This document shows, piece after piece, positions 48,245 through 61,600 of a stretch of 64,000 nucleotides of DNA; position 1 is the stretch's first letter; every line of letters begins with the position of its first letter. Both the position numbers and the translations under genes were made by a program. This stretch comes from Hemibagrus wyckioides (taxonomy: Eukaryota; Chordata; Actinopteri; Siluriformes; Bagridae). The notes beneath the pieces were generated by a model, which saw only the letters and a list, made by a program, of their open reading frames with translations, was not told where the DNA came from and ran no database searches. Location of the stretch: contig NC_080713.1 of NCBI RefSeq assembly GCF_019097595.1, positions 9,265,699 through 9,329,698 of the forward strand, given 5' to 3'.

Positions 48245-48640
48245 TATAGACAATATGTGGCTGAAAGTGCATGGACAATTGACCATCACACCCATAAGAA
48301 CCCACTTCAGAACCATGGGCATTAACACAAAGTTGGCTGCAGAGATTTGCTCAATCAGTCACAAGACTGTGAGTAACAAAATCTGGCATTTCATTTTATC
48401 CCAAAGGTGTTCAGGAGAGTTGACATCAGGGCTTGGACCACTCGTTTTTCCACATCAGCTTTTGGTAAACCAAGTCTTCATGGGCCTTGCTTTGGCATTG
48501 TCATTCTGGAACAGGTTCTGGGCCCCTTAGTTCAAGTGAAGTGAAATTGTTATGCTACAATATCCAAAGACATGGCAACTTTGTGGCAAAGGTTTGGGGA
48601 AGGCCTACATATGGATGCAATGGTCAGGTGTTGACAAACG
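48245..48640 (-). pseudogene. Decayed Tc1-like copy (second lineage)
   Basis: Reverse-strand order: tcccaaaggtgttcaggaga, gttgacatcagggcttgg, catgggccttgctttggcat, ttctggaacaggttctgggc, ccccttagttcaagtgaagt and tggggaaggcctacatatgg. Plus-strand ends gacaattgaccatcacaccc and gatgcaatggtcaggtgt are degenerate. Not coding. Confidence 0.7.
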
Positions 48641-49066
48641 TTCCCCTGTATAATGTATATGTAGTATGTGTAAACACTTAAACCGCATTCAAAATGTGTG
48701 CATGTAATTCAAGTCATGCTGGCTTGTTAACTTGCTTCTTTTACAAATACAGATAGCACAGTAATATAATAGCTCAAATCAACCAGCTGCCATATACACA
48801 TGGAGTAGTTTGGTATAAACAACCTTTCAGATTTTTTCCGGATAAAATTTATTCATCTGTCAACTGGAGTAACTGATTTACCCTGGTTTGTGGAAGATCC
48901 AGAGCAAATACTGGGAATACTAGGTGGAAGGAAGGGATAAAACTAGATCTAGGCAAACTAATAAAAAGGAAACAAATAAACTATAAGGAAACCATCAGGG
49001 AGGCTGACGAAGATTAAATAAAGCTGTATTTGAAAACAGGTATGGCAAGTGGATAAATGAACTTAC

Positions 49067-49197
49067 ATGATTGACAGGTGGGCTCTACCAATGAGGTGGC
49101 ACATAGCTGTAACCAGGTGTTCCTTGCGGACGATACGTTGGCACCGTAACAGGGTGTGGTCCGATGGGAGTGTGCTGGGGTGTGGTCAACAGCGTTC
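49067..49197 (-). CDS. FAM168A: FAM168A last coding exon with stop
   Basis: Acceptor AAATCAG|G; 113 coding bases give residues 159-195 ([13 protein letters not shown]...YVPPHW) and TAG at 49087-49085. After 18 further bases a strong donor CAT|GTAAGT follows, which suggests a 3'UTR intron. If that donor is unused, an AATAAA at 48853-48848 could end the transcript instead. Confidence 0.9.
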
Positions 49198-52100
49198 CTG
49201 ATTTGAGAAACACAATGCCCTATCGTTAAGTCTCTTTACATCTTAAAGTCTTAGCAGAACCATTTATCAAAGTATCAGCATGCTAAGGGTTCAGAGAAGG
49301 AAGCACTGGTCCCAATACAGATATCATTAAAAATAAATTGAGACTGAAGGCGACAAATGCTGCTTAGCAGCAATAAACTAGCTATAGTTTAAAACTTGAG
49401 TAACGAACTTAAACATATTTTAGGTAATGTACTAGAATCAGAGAGGGAATTATGAAAATTTTATTTAGGAATAATTTATCATGTTAATATCTCTTAATTT
49501 GATTTTCTCTTTTAAATAGAGCATTGAATTGTAAATATAAAAAAAACTCTGCCTACAATGAATATATCAAAATGAATCATTAACATAGACTGAGTATAAA
49601 CCTCATTAATTCATATGTAAATGATCATACAGAAACTGATACCAATATGACTAAACTACTCAGTATTAAGCTGTTAAGGCTTTAAAATCGTTAACAGACA
49701 GTGTGAGAGCGACTGACCTGAGCATGTAGACCAGTAGAGCATGGTAAAATTTACAGTGACATGAATTGCTCCTTGATTAAGCAAAGTAGAGCGAGCAGAA
49801 AGGAAGAGTCTTGGTGTGCAATGTGCCTAAGTACTCAGTGCTCGCAGAACTGAAGTGCTCCCACATGATACAATTTCTCTGCACATTCGCATTCTTCACA
49901 GCGACTTGCACTCATGTTTAATGACCACGCATACCGATACTGCTCTGCAAGCTCAGAAAAAGCCATCCTGATCAAACTGTTCAAACACCATAAAGATGTT
50001 TTATCATGTTTTTATCGCTGGAAGACTTTGTAGTAGCTCTTCTTGATATTTTCACAGCACAGTTTACAGTCTGCTTTGCTGTGACTGCTTTCAGTAATCA
50101 TGAAATACCTCCAGATCGCTGTTGTTGGGTTTTCTCTGTTCATCAGTGTTGTAGTGTCTCATAGCTTATGTAATTTCTTCTTATTTATTATTACCTACTA
50201 GCCCTGCATATATATGATGTAAGACATTTATATTATACAGGGCGACTTGCAGAAGTCAAAATTTTATCTCATTTATGCAGCTGAGCGTTTAAGAGTTAAG
50301 GCCTTGTCCAAGATTGCTGAGATTTAAACTCACAACCTTCAGTTGTCCAATAACTTAACTATGGGACTACCACTACCCAAAAATTAGTGTGTGTGTTTGT
50401 TTGACCTGCAGACATGGCCATCGTGGTTCCTGCCACCATGCCCATGGTAAGTGCACTGGGCCGGGGGGTCACAGGGGGCACTGGGGCAGGGTACAGGGCA
50501 GAAGGAATGCTGTTGGGCTGCACCACCGTGGTGTGATGGATAACATGGGGCTGTGCAGCATACACAGGCTGGGTGTAGTAGGCTCCCTAAAGAGACAGCA
50601 GCAAAGGAATGTAACAAATCCATGCCATTACCACAAAACATCTCATTTCCACAAAAGTATATTTTGTTGTATATAATTTTAATATTAAAATGAAAAACCC
50701 TGCTTTACCAAAATTTCACTTAAAGAAACTATTCAGCGTGCACTAAATGTTAACAATCTCAAAGAGACCCCTGAAAGTATAAACCAAAAGGCATATGTGC
50801 AATTGTGAGTCAACTGTGTCTTGAACTGTTCGGAATATGAAATGGAGGCAAAATATAAAAAAACAAATATGAATATGTTGTGATCCTATGGAATGCATGA
50901 ATTACAGCCTCTCAATGCTCTAGGCATTTGAGGTGCAAATGTGCAGTAAATATCTAATAAACCAAAAGTACTGCACTCACATTAATCATAAATTCAAAAG
51001 ACATTCTCTATATTTTTACATATTTCGGCATAATTACAGGAAAAAAAGGTTTTCTATTATCTGCAAATGGCGGAAACGACCTCCTGTAGGTTAAATACCA
51101 GCTCTTAGTATTCATTTATGCATTCAATCAACAATCCTTGAAGTAAATATCAGGCTTATTAAAATCGCACCGTGGGTGATAGATTAATGCATTTGCAGAG
51201 ACGCCGGTTTATATGTGCCTTCATGTAGAAATGGCTTATAGTGAACAAATAAATACATAGATGCCCAAAAAGACATGTCATTTTGTCTATTTGAATAATG
51301 CAATTCACTGTAGATCCACTTGCTAAACCAGCTTGCACATATTTTTGTCTGTTATTAATTTATATATCTGAACACATTAGAAATCTAGATGAATCCATGA
51401 GAAGTCCCTACAGGATGCTTCTTAGGCCTTTTTTTAATGTCAAGTACGTGTCTAGACTGAGTTGCTGAAAAAAAGAAAACCAATCCACACCCTTTCAACT
51501 CAATCATCAGTATATAGTGCAGAATAATCTTGACCCTAGTTTCATAAATGTTGCTGCTAGTCCTCAATACTAGATATTGCACCACTTCCTACACACCCTC
51601 AGTTCTGCTTCTACCCGAGGGCACAATTTTTTTTCATCCAGTGCAATGTGATTAATCATCTTTCAATCTGGTGAAATGTTGCACAGTCTTACAGAGAAAT
51701 CAGACTCTAATGTGGCTCTCTTACCTGAGTGTAGAGGTTCTGTTGGGGGTAGGCACTGCGGATGGGGTACATGGCTGAGGGGTACGTGTTCGGAGAGGGG
51801 GAATATGGTGGAGGAGCACCATTGGACTGAGACGGGGGAACTTTATACGGAGTCCCTGCGGTATAGCCTGATCCAGAAAAAAAAGGAGATAAAATTAGTT
51901 AATATCTGTGGAATAGATGACATAGAATTGTGCATGTGCACAACCTCAAATTTATTCCCCAGGGAAACAGGACATGGATAAATAAAGGTTCTGGGGATCC
52001 TGGGAAATGACGGCACATGAAAAACAATAACAAAATATTTGCATTCATTTACAAATATTCCTTAGGTGCCTCATGGATTTTTGGCTTTGCATTCAATTTA

Positions 52101-53498
52101 ATAAATGATACACAAAAAACTGTTCGGTTTTTATATCTTTCGGTATATAACTGTTCGGCATATATATTTTCAGCATAACGCCTCCAAATTGTTGAACTGC
52201 TTGGCTTTAATAATGCTTTTTATATCTGCATACTGGTATGACTAATCTTAATGCACATAGTAATCCCACATGACAATAGAATACACTTTTATTGCTTTTA
52301 CAAAAGGAAACGTTTTGAACTAGTCATCTAATTTATCTTTAAAAAACCTAAATTGAACAAATTTGAAAAATGAAAGAAATGACATTTCTGTGTCTTCCTC
52401 TTTATGTCCTAAGGTTATGCATACTTTTGCATTCAACTGACCAAGGTTAAGCATGATAAATCATAAAAGTCATAATAAAAGTCAGGCTAATAGACCATTA
52501 TAAATGAAAATGAATAAAAGTCAAGAGAACTTTATTCGAAGTGTTATAATTGCTCTTATTGTTGCTGTTTAATTTCAAATGATGTCAGTACATCTACAGT
52601 GAACTACACTTAGCTGAAATGAGAGCGAGAGAGAGAGAGAATGAAAAAAAAAGAAGAAAAAAAACCCCAGACATGTATCACATGGAGGTCTACACTATTT
52701 ATATGCTCAAAGAGTAAGTTTCCAAACTTTTAAGTGTCAGTCCAAACAAAGCTCCTCACAGACCACAGCTTTAATCTATATTAAGCCTCTTGCTATTGAA
52801 TATATACGTGTTTCATTCCTTCTCATTTCCATCTGTTCTGCTTAGACTCACTAATGCACTCAGTTTAGACTAGGGGTGGGTTTGATTCCTAAGTTTACGA
52901 CAAAGCAAATCTTACTGAACACAGCGAACCGTTGGCCATCACAGAAGGGAAAACACAGCTGAGAAAACACAGGAGTAGACAAGAACACACATTTTTGTTG
53001 GTAATGAGGAGATCGAAGTAGTTCTAATAATCCAGAATATATTCTAATCAATTCAATCCAGTGATCCATTATTGACACATAGATAGGCCACGCCTTCTTT
53101 ACTGAAACTGACAGACAGAAAAGCCACACCTCCTTATATAATGAAAAATACCTTAATAGGACACCACACGTACAGGATTTGCAATTATTCTGGAAACAAT
53201 TACATGTTAGAAATTTGTGCATAATTGAGCATAACAGTTCAACAATCCCATGCTAATATATAGGATACAGTTCACACAGTATTCTAAGTGCTGCCATTTC
53301 CCCCAGTGTTTTCAAAGGCATATGGGCTGAGTTTAAAAAAAAGAAGAAAAAAAAAAACACCCCAAAAAATGAAAATAAATACATATACATATATATATAC
53401 ACATTATCTGTATCTGTTTAGTATTACCATATTGTGATTTAAATCCAAAGTAGGTGTAACCTAACCCAGAAGGGGTGTTTTTTATTTTTGAATTTAAT

Positions 53499-53577
<79 letters not shown>

Positions 53578-56500
53578 CACCCCTTCTGGGTTAGGTTACA
53601 CCTACTTTGGATTTAAATCACAATATGGTAATACTAAACAGATACAGATAATGTCATATAGATACACTATATGGCCAGAATTTTGTAGACACCTGAACTG
53701 TACCACAAAGTTGGAAGCACAAAACTGAACAGGATAACTTGTATGCTGTAACATTGCCATTCTAGAACAGTTTTGGCAATGTCCCTGTCCACAAGGCAAG
53801 GTCTGTGAATTGTCTAGGTTGGTGTGGAAGAACTCGAGTGTCCGGCACAAAAGCCTGACCTCAAGTCAACTAAAAATCTTTGGAATGAATTGGAACACCA
53901 ACTCCAGGCCTCCCCACTTCACTTGACATGTCTCTTGCTGTTTTTATTTAATAAACCAAGAGGACTTTATTTAAAAAAAAAAAAAAATAAAAGTGGCAAA
54001 ATATTTCCACTTCATATGGTGTGGCATTGCATTAATTAGATGCACAATACTTATTTCAGTGAAAGGACTGCCATAAGGATAGTAAGACAAATGTGTGTGT
54101 GTATGTGTGTGTATATAAGAAGAAAAATGGAGTACCTTTGTTTCAATATAGAGTAATCAGTATAAGCATTGAATGTGAGGAACAGTTCTTTCACAGTTAG
54201 ACTGTAGTAATTATCCACATGAACCACTTCACAAGAAAAACACAATCCCTGTACAACCACAAGGGGGCAGTGTTGTTGTGTCGTGATAACTCGTGCAAGG
54301 TTTTTCAAAAATTAGGAGACCCATCCAGGCAGTTATGAGGGCAGTAAGATCATTGTATTTAGCCAGTATAAATTTCATTTAAAATGAACTGTACAAATAT
54401 GATGCATGGTACACAATTTGAGATGAAGCCTTATGTCATTGACATCAGCATGATTGACAGTTCTTACAAGATTAACATTTTGCCACTCTTGACACAGAAA
54501 TGACCAAAGGAATTCTGTAAAAAAAAAAAGAAAGAAAAGAAAACCTCCTATCCCTCAATTATAATGTATATTTTAAGGAAAACCACAAAGAGCTAGGTGG
54601 CATAATGGTATAGCAGGACGCGCTGCTGCCTCACAACTCTGAATTGGATTGAACCCTGAATTGATTAGTCCCTACTGAAAGTAATTCATGTTCATATTGT
54701 CCTGTTTCCTCCCACAAGATGTTCACACCATACACCTTAAGAATATGGTTAAGAACAGTTCTGTAAGGAGGAGTGGTCCGAAATTCCTGATTTGACAAAA
54801 ACACACACAAAGACAACTGCAGATTCTGTCAGAACAAAAAAAATCTTAGGTCTTCAAGGGGTTAATATTGACTAGACAGGGAAATGGCTATATTTATCAC
54901 ACTGATATGTATTCCAGAGCAGTACACTGAGTCACCAGCAGAGCAGTAGTTTAGATTGACTACTGAAACCCCGCAGGGGAACAAAAGAAAGGAGCTGCAT
55001 TGTCGAGAATGCGGTGGCCTTCACGAGCATGTGTGTTTGTGTGTGTTAATGGCATGACCAAACAGCTCTAATAGTGTTTTAATAAATGCGAGCAATTGTG
55101 TGTTTTCCATTAACTGCTGTTTTATTGAATATCTTGGAGAGGTGCAATAAAGATCATCATAATAATGCCAACGAAACATACAGATTCTGTGCCAGATTCC
55201 AGAAATTATGTTGTTTGATTACAACAGGATGTTTTGATTGACATCTTCATATGGTTGAGTGACAAAGGGATTCCCATGATGCACTGTGATCACCTTTTAG
55301 ACATAGTGGACCTGTACTACACATTTGTAAATAAAATCAACTATTGTTTGTGTTTTATGAAAGTATAAAAATAAATAATAAATATATAAATAAATATAGG
55401 ATAAACAAAGAAATGAATAAATATAAGTATATACATTCATTAAATGAGTAAAAGTAAATAAACTGAAGTAAATAAATATAAAAATAAAACAAAAAAATGA
55501 ACTAACTAGACAAATGAATAAAAAATACACAATATCAATACATATAATATTGTATCCAATTAAACAAAAGCAAAATAAATAATATACATATTTAATTTTG
55601 TAATGTAAACCTTCATGTTATTCCTTTTTCATTTTATCAGGTCTTGTCTAATATAACACACATGTCCATTTACATCTAATAATCCCTGACAAAGAGCACC
55701 TGATCACACAATATTTTATAAAAATAAATGTTAGAATTGTTTTAGAAATATGCTAAACCAGATTCCAATCTGCTAGCTAAATTTTAACTACTAACTTGGG
55801 AGGAAATAGGCTGCCACATGTGTCCTCCAACATTTGTGGAGGTGCTATATCTTTTTGTGCAAGATACTGGGTAGAGTTGCTAATGATCTTCTGTGATCAG
55901 GGCTAACCTGATAAAGTGTTCACTGATGCTGTAATTCACAAAATACACAACAGGTGAAAAGAAACCTAACCGAAGGTAGGCAACTCTAAGAGACAGAGTG
56001 ATGAAAAAAGATGGATGTTACAGAGTACAGTGCCAGCTCGACTCTCCATAGGTGTTAATACGCACCCAGCAGTTCACACACATGCCCAGACAGGGCAAGA
56101 TGCCCAGTGTGTGTTTCTGCCCTGAACTCTGCCTAAACCTCTTCACACCCATCTGTTAGGATGAACAGAACAGGACGTCTCATCCACTGGAGGCTGTCGG
56201 AGACTAAAGTTTAATTCGTTGCCATTTACATCCAACAGCTCACTGTCTACACACGCACATGTCTGTGTCTGAATTTATTAGCTTCTGCTTCATCAGTAAA
56301 CAGTGTTAAGCAGTACAAACTTGCAGCTAGTAATCAGAAAGTTTAAAACCAACTGCAACCCTCTGGGCAGTACTCAATGGATGAGCTCATCAGCCAAAAG
56401 AATAAATGTAATATATATGTTGCCTAACGCTAATGTAATATGTAACCAAATCTTTTTCTAAAACAAAAAGTGAACAGAATTCTAGTATAGTGTCTGTGTT

Positions 56501-58588
56501 ACATAACAAGAACACAAAAAAGCAAGCAATGTACTTATATATAATCATCCATCCATCCATCCAATCAATATACAGCTCTGGAAAAATCTCCAGATTTGAA
56601 CCTCACTGAAAACCACTGGAATGTCATTAAGAGGAAGATGGATGGTCACAAACCATCAAGCGAAGCTGAGCTGTTTGCTTTTTTGCAAAGAGAGTGGTAT
56701 AAAGTTACCCAACAGCAATGTGAAAAACTGGTGGAGAGCATGGAGCCAAAACGCATGCAAATCGGGGTTATTCCACCAAATACTGATTTCTTAATATTAT
56801 TTAGCCAAAGCATTAACACAAACGGTTTACAAATTACTTGCATTTTGTTTTATTTGGAGTTATTAAAGCTCTGCAAATACTGCATGATCTCGGGTTATTT
56901 TGATGTGTTGTCATTTCCTTTAAATATACACTCTAAACAACTATAGTTATATTTTGAATTTAGGAGAAATATTGTCAGCAGTTCACAAAAAATGAAATGA
57001 GAAAACTGTTCATCTCACCAATACATGCTGTAAGAAAAAAACCTAAGAAATTACACTGATATAACTGATTATTTTGTAGTGGTCTCTTATTTTTTTTCCA
57101 GAGCTGTATTTACCTGATCAGTCAATCCATCCATCTGTCGAACTAATCCATCCATCCATTTAATCATCCAATCAATTCATCCCTCTGATCAAAAAATCCA
57201 TTCATCTATCAAACCAATCCATGCATCCTTCCATGCATCCATCCTCTGGCTGAAAACTGCTTCCAATATTCAAAATGTTATATTTTTATCTGGCAAAGGA
57301 CCTCACAGTTTTATAGAATTAGCTGCAATATATATCACGTGCTGAGTAAAGCTAAACACAGCAGAATGCTAAGAACATGCTGAAGCTGAATTGTGCAGTT
57401 ATTAGTTGGCCAAAACACACATTAACAAATACTTAATAATAACTTCACTCATTTTGATTTATTCAAAATTTACTGGAATTGAGTTATTTTGCCAAAAGCT
57501 GTCAAACACTTGTTTGACATAAGTAAGAACTGTTGAGTGGTTGACTGAATATTATAATTATTATTGTAACAAGCAGACAAAGTGATCAGATTATGGGATT
57601 AATCCAAAAAGGACACAGCAAGGTCAAATAACTCTTATGTTCAAGCCCCATTTTCTGGCGATCTAAGATATTTCCCATCTGTACTTCAATGAATTAATAA
57701 GAAATTTTTAGTGCAATATCAAATATTAGATCAATTTAATACCCATCTTATTTAGACAGGATATTAAGGTCACCTCAGAAGGTGCAACATTCTGGCTTTT
57801 CATTATGTAGTAGACCTACTAACTGGGACACACGTTACACTAAAATATTTGAAACTTGACGTGACTGACCTCTCACCTCATCATTTTTTTGTGTGAAAGG
57901 TCCAGGTAACCGATATAAAATCTACTTTAAAAATGTCCATCTTTCTCTGAACAGCATTTTTTTTTGCATGTTTCCCAAATGAGAGAGAAAATCCATTAAA
58001 AAAAAGTAAGAAGGGTATGCTTTTGGTCTTGAATTGTACTTTAAATTTATAAATTCTGGCCTTGAATTGTTTTGGGATATTGTTGCACCCCAAATAAAGG
58101 ATTTATAGGGACTTATCCTTGCTGCCACCAGAGGAACGGATTACATTCTGGTATGTTACAAACATGGTCTTACTATATTTTAAGGGTACTGGAGGCATAA
58201 AAAGTAGTAACACAGACTAGAGCCTTTAGCAGTAAAGGAGTGAAATTCTACTTGTTGTACAAGTGAGCATGCAGCATACTGTGTGTGTGTGTGTGCGTGT
58301 GTGTTTTCTCACCTGGAGGGTACCCTGGACTGCCTGTCTGATAGAGACTTGGTGTGTAGGCAGGCGCTGCAGTAGGATAGCCTGCTGGGTAACCTAATAA
58401 ACAAACACAAGAGAAAAGATATCAGCAACACAATCAGAACAAAGAAACACAGCACTGCAAAAACGTCAGTCTATCTCTCAAAAGGATAATGACTAAAAGC
58501 CTAATTTAGTCATTAGCTGTGATATACTAATACAAATCCTCCATGGCAACGTCAGCATTTTTGGAGAATAAAAAGAGAAAGAGAGAGC

Positions 58589-58623
<35 letters not shown>

Positions 58624-61600
58624 AGAGAGAGAGGGGGCTTGGTGATTGAACAGAATGGGTCCAGATGGTGTTCATTACCACTCGTCTGTCTTAATAAGAT
58701 ACAGTCGAGCGAATGTGAAACACATAGCACCCACTACCATACTGTCAGACACACACACACAACACACACAGGGCATAACTCTCCAGGAACAGTAAGTTGA
58801 AACTGCCACGTCTGGAGTACAGACTGAGCTGGCCCCGCTGTTTCTGACGTAATAGATACTTTTCCACTGTCGGAAATCACCTACCCTGCTTATTTATGCA
58901 TGATATCGTATAACCATCATGCTTATGCAACAAACGGAAATGTGTTTGTAATCAGTAAAAACAATTTGTTTGCTAAACAGTTATATTAAATAAGGTCACT
59001 AGTGTAATAATGAAGGCTGTTACCACTGAATATTTGCAAAACATAACTACCTAGCTGGTTATGGGGACCCTAAAGTAAAGTATTAAATAATCAGACAAGA
59101 TGTTAAGAAAGCACATAGAAATGTGATGGTCGGGTGAACTCAACATTTTAGCTAGATATTGTATAATATACTCTACAAGTTTACAATAAGTAAAATAATA
59201 ATATACAATATCATAATATAAGATCTGGTGTCTAGGAATGCTTTGTTATGACGTGCTGAAGTGCTTAATCATGACATTAAGGTGTGACAATTCAGACACT
59301 CATTAGGGCACTTTAAATAGTCATTTTAAACTCTGGGTTAATGGAGTCCTGGGTTATATTGTTTCATATTTCACTCTGCTTATACTGTACCTGGGGTTAA
59401 CAATTAATCCTGGCTATTCCTAGTCTGACGGTTCACACTGTACATTCCTAAACCCTGGATTAATGTTGTTATTTGCATATTTGCAGAGTTAACAACCATG
59501 ACTGGATAAATACACAGTACAGCTGCTTTAAATAATAGCTTGCCATCAAGCAAATGCTGTATAATTTTGGTGATTTCCAGCTTCCGCTAATTTTTAAGTT
59601 TCTGAAAAATGTGATTATTGCTGAAATATCCAGTTTATCCCAAGTAGACTTTTCTGACCATAACTGTAAATACAAAACTGTTTGATGTGTTTTAATACAA
59701 AACTGATGTGTTTTCTGTCATTATTTGAGATTTGTTTTTTTAATTATTCCCCCAAACACTGCAAGTACTGTTTAAACAACTTGCAGGGTTTCTGCGACTG
59801 TACAAAGCACAAGATATGAGGCATAGGTTGTTCAATTTCTGATTGGGTTTCTGTTTGCTAAGCATCTAGCCTTTACGTTCTAACAGCATGTTGTCTCACA
59901 CTGTACACATCTGAAACTACAATCAATGTGGGGTTAATACCACAAAAACACTGCTAACCCGGCTTCTGAGCATGGTTTTATAACCCAGCACAAAAACTGG
60001 TGCTAACTCCAATTTTTCTAAATTATAAGTGTGAAACGTTTTTCTACCCGGGGTTAAATGAGGGGTTTAGATTGACTGTAAAACAAGGTTAAGGACAGCA
60101 TTACAAACCCTATTCTGACTTTTTTTTCAATACAAAATAATGATGACATTGATCCAAAAGGAAATCAAGTTCTCATATTAATGCACAATGACCCAATCTC
60201 AGCAGGTCACAATGACTCTTCTCTCACCCTCTGATTCTTTTTGCTTCTTCGAAACTCTCTTTCCATCATTTTTTTTCTCTTACCCTTTCTCTCTCTTTCT
60301 ATTACTCCTAACATTCCCCTCTCTGATATTTTTTTTGCATCTATCTGAGGAAGTACTGACACATTTTCCTTCTATCACCTCCACAAAAAACTGCAAGTAT
60401 CATAATCGCAGTGTGACAGCTCTACACCTCTCTCTCTCTCTTCCTCTCTGTAATTGAGTCTTAGATATTCTCAGCAATGCAGTCGACACTACAGTGCTAC
60501 ACTTTGAATACACACGCATGCCGCTGGCATAGCCAGGTAGAAAGTATGAGGAAATATGCTAAATAAATTATGTGCTCTACTGTATTGCTCTCTACAAGTG
60601 CGATAAGTACAGCATGCTCATGAATTATGGGTGGATGCCTGACAGTAGTAGAAGGAAAATTTACCATCAACTAATCTAATCGTACTAATCACGTTAATGG
60701 ACAAAGAAAATAAAATACAATTATGATAGTTCTGCTCACTATGCTTAAAATAAACATAAAAGTAATTTGGCAGAAAATACATCTTATCTTATAAAAGTTA
60801 AACTAATCCGATTAGTCAATCCTGTTTCTAATCATAGCAAATTGGTATTTAATAAAATGTGATCAAACACAACAAACAATTCTAAGTTCAAACAATGCTG
60901 ACCTTTTGCAAACATTATTATAAACTATAAATTAGAAAATGTTATTTCACATGTATATAATCAGCTGTGCTGTATGTATATCATGTCAACCACCCACAAA
61001 AAAGCATTTGGAACACTACTAAAATATTTCAGGAGGGTTCAAACTAGAAATCCACCTTCCTACAGTGGACACATGCACTCTCACATTCTTTAATACACAA
61101 CCACACTACTAACTGTCTCTTGCACGAAAAATGTTTATTTACACTGACTCTCATTCCAGCAGACAAACCAAGTGTTGCCATGGAGGCAGACAAACACTTG
61201 AGTTCATATAGACATTGACAAATACACACATCCAGACCCACACTCACTCACTCTCATCTACACACACATGCAGACACACAGAAGCACACATGCATAACCA
61301 CACACACAAACACAAGCTTGTAAACACCCATTTGTACACACACACAAATATATGAGCACATGCTCACACACACACGTATATGTACACATACATACACACA
61401 TACAGATACATACATGCACATTTATTTTACTATAATCAGGAGGTGACTAAAGGTTACCAAATCACTAGTGACTAGTTTGCACACTGATGGAGTAAGTATA
61501 ATTATAGATGGCAAAGATCAACAATGAGAATTGAGAATGCATGCCTACTGCCAATACACACTATCCATATTTGCTATGCAATGTGAGTAGTGGTGGGGAG

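Noticed and set aside
48848..48853. AATAAA as the main FAM168A poly(A) signal
   Set aside because: Possible, but the consensus donor 18 bases after the stop and the acceptor at 47179 favour a spliced 3'UTR; kept only as an alternative.
56030..56220. An extra FAM168A exon in intron 2
   Set aside because: The minus strand offers an AG followed by a GC-richer stretch, but no frame resembles FAM168 and no donor in the required phase was found.
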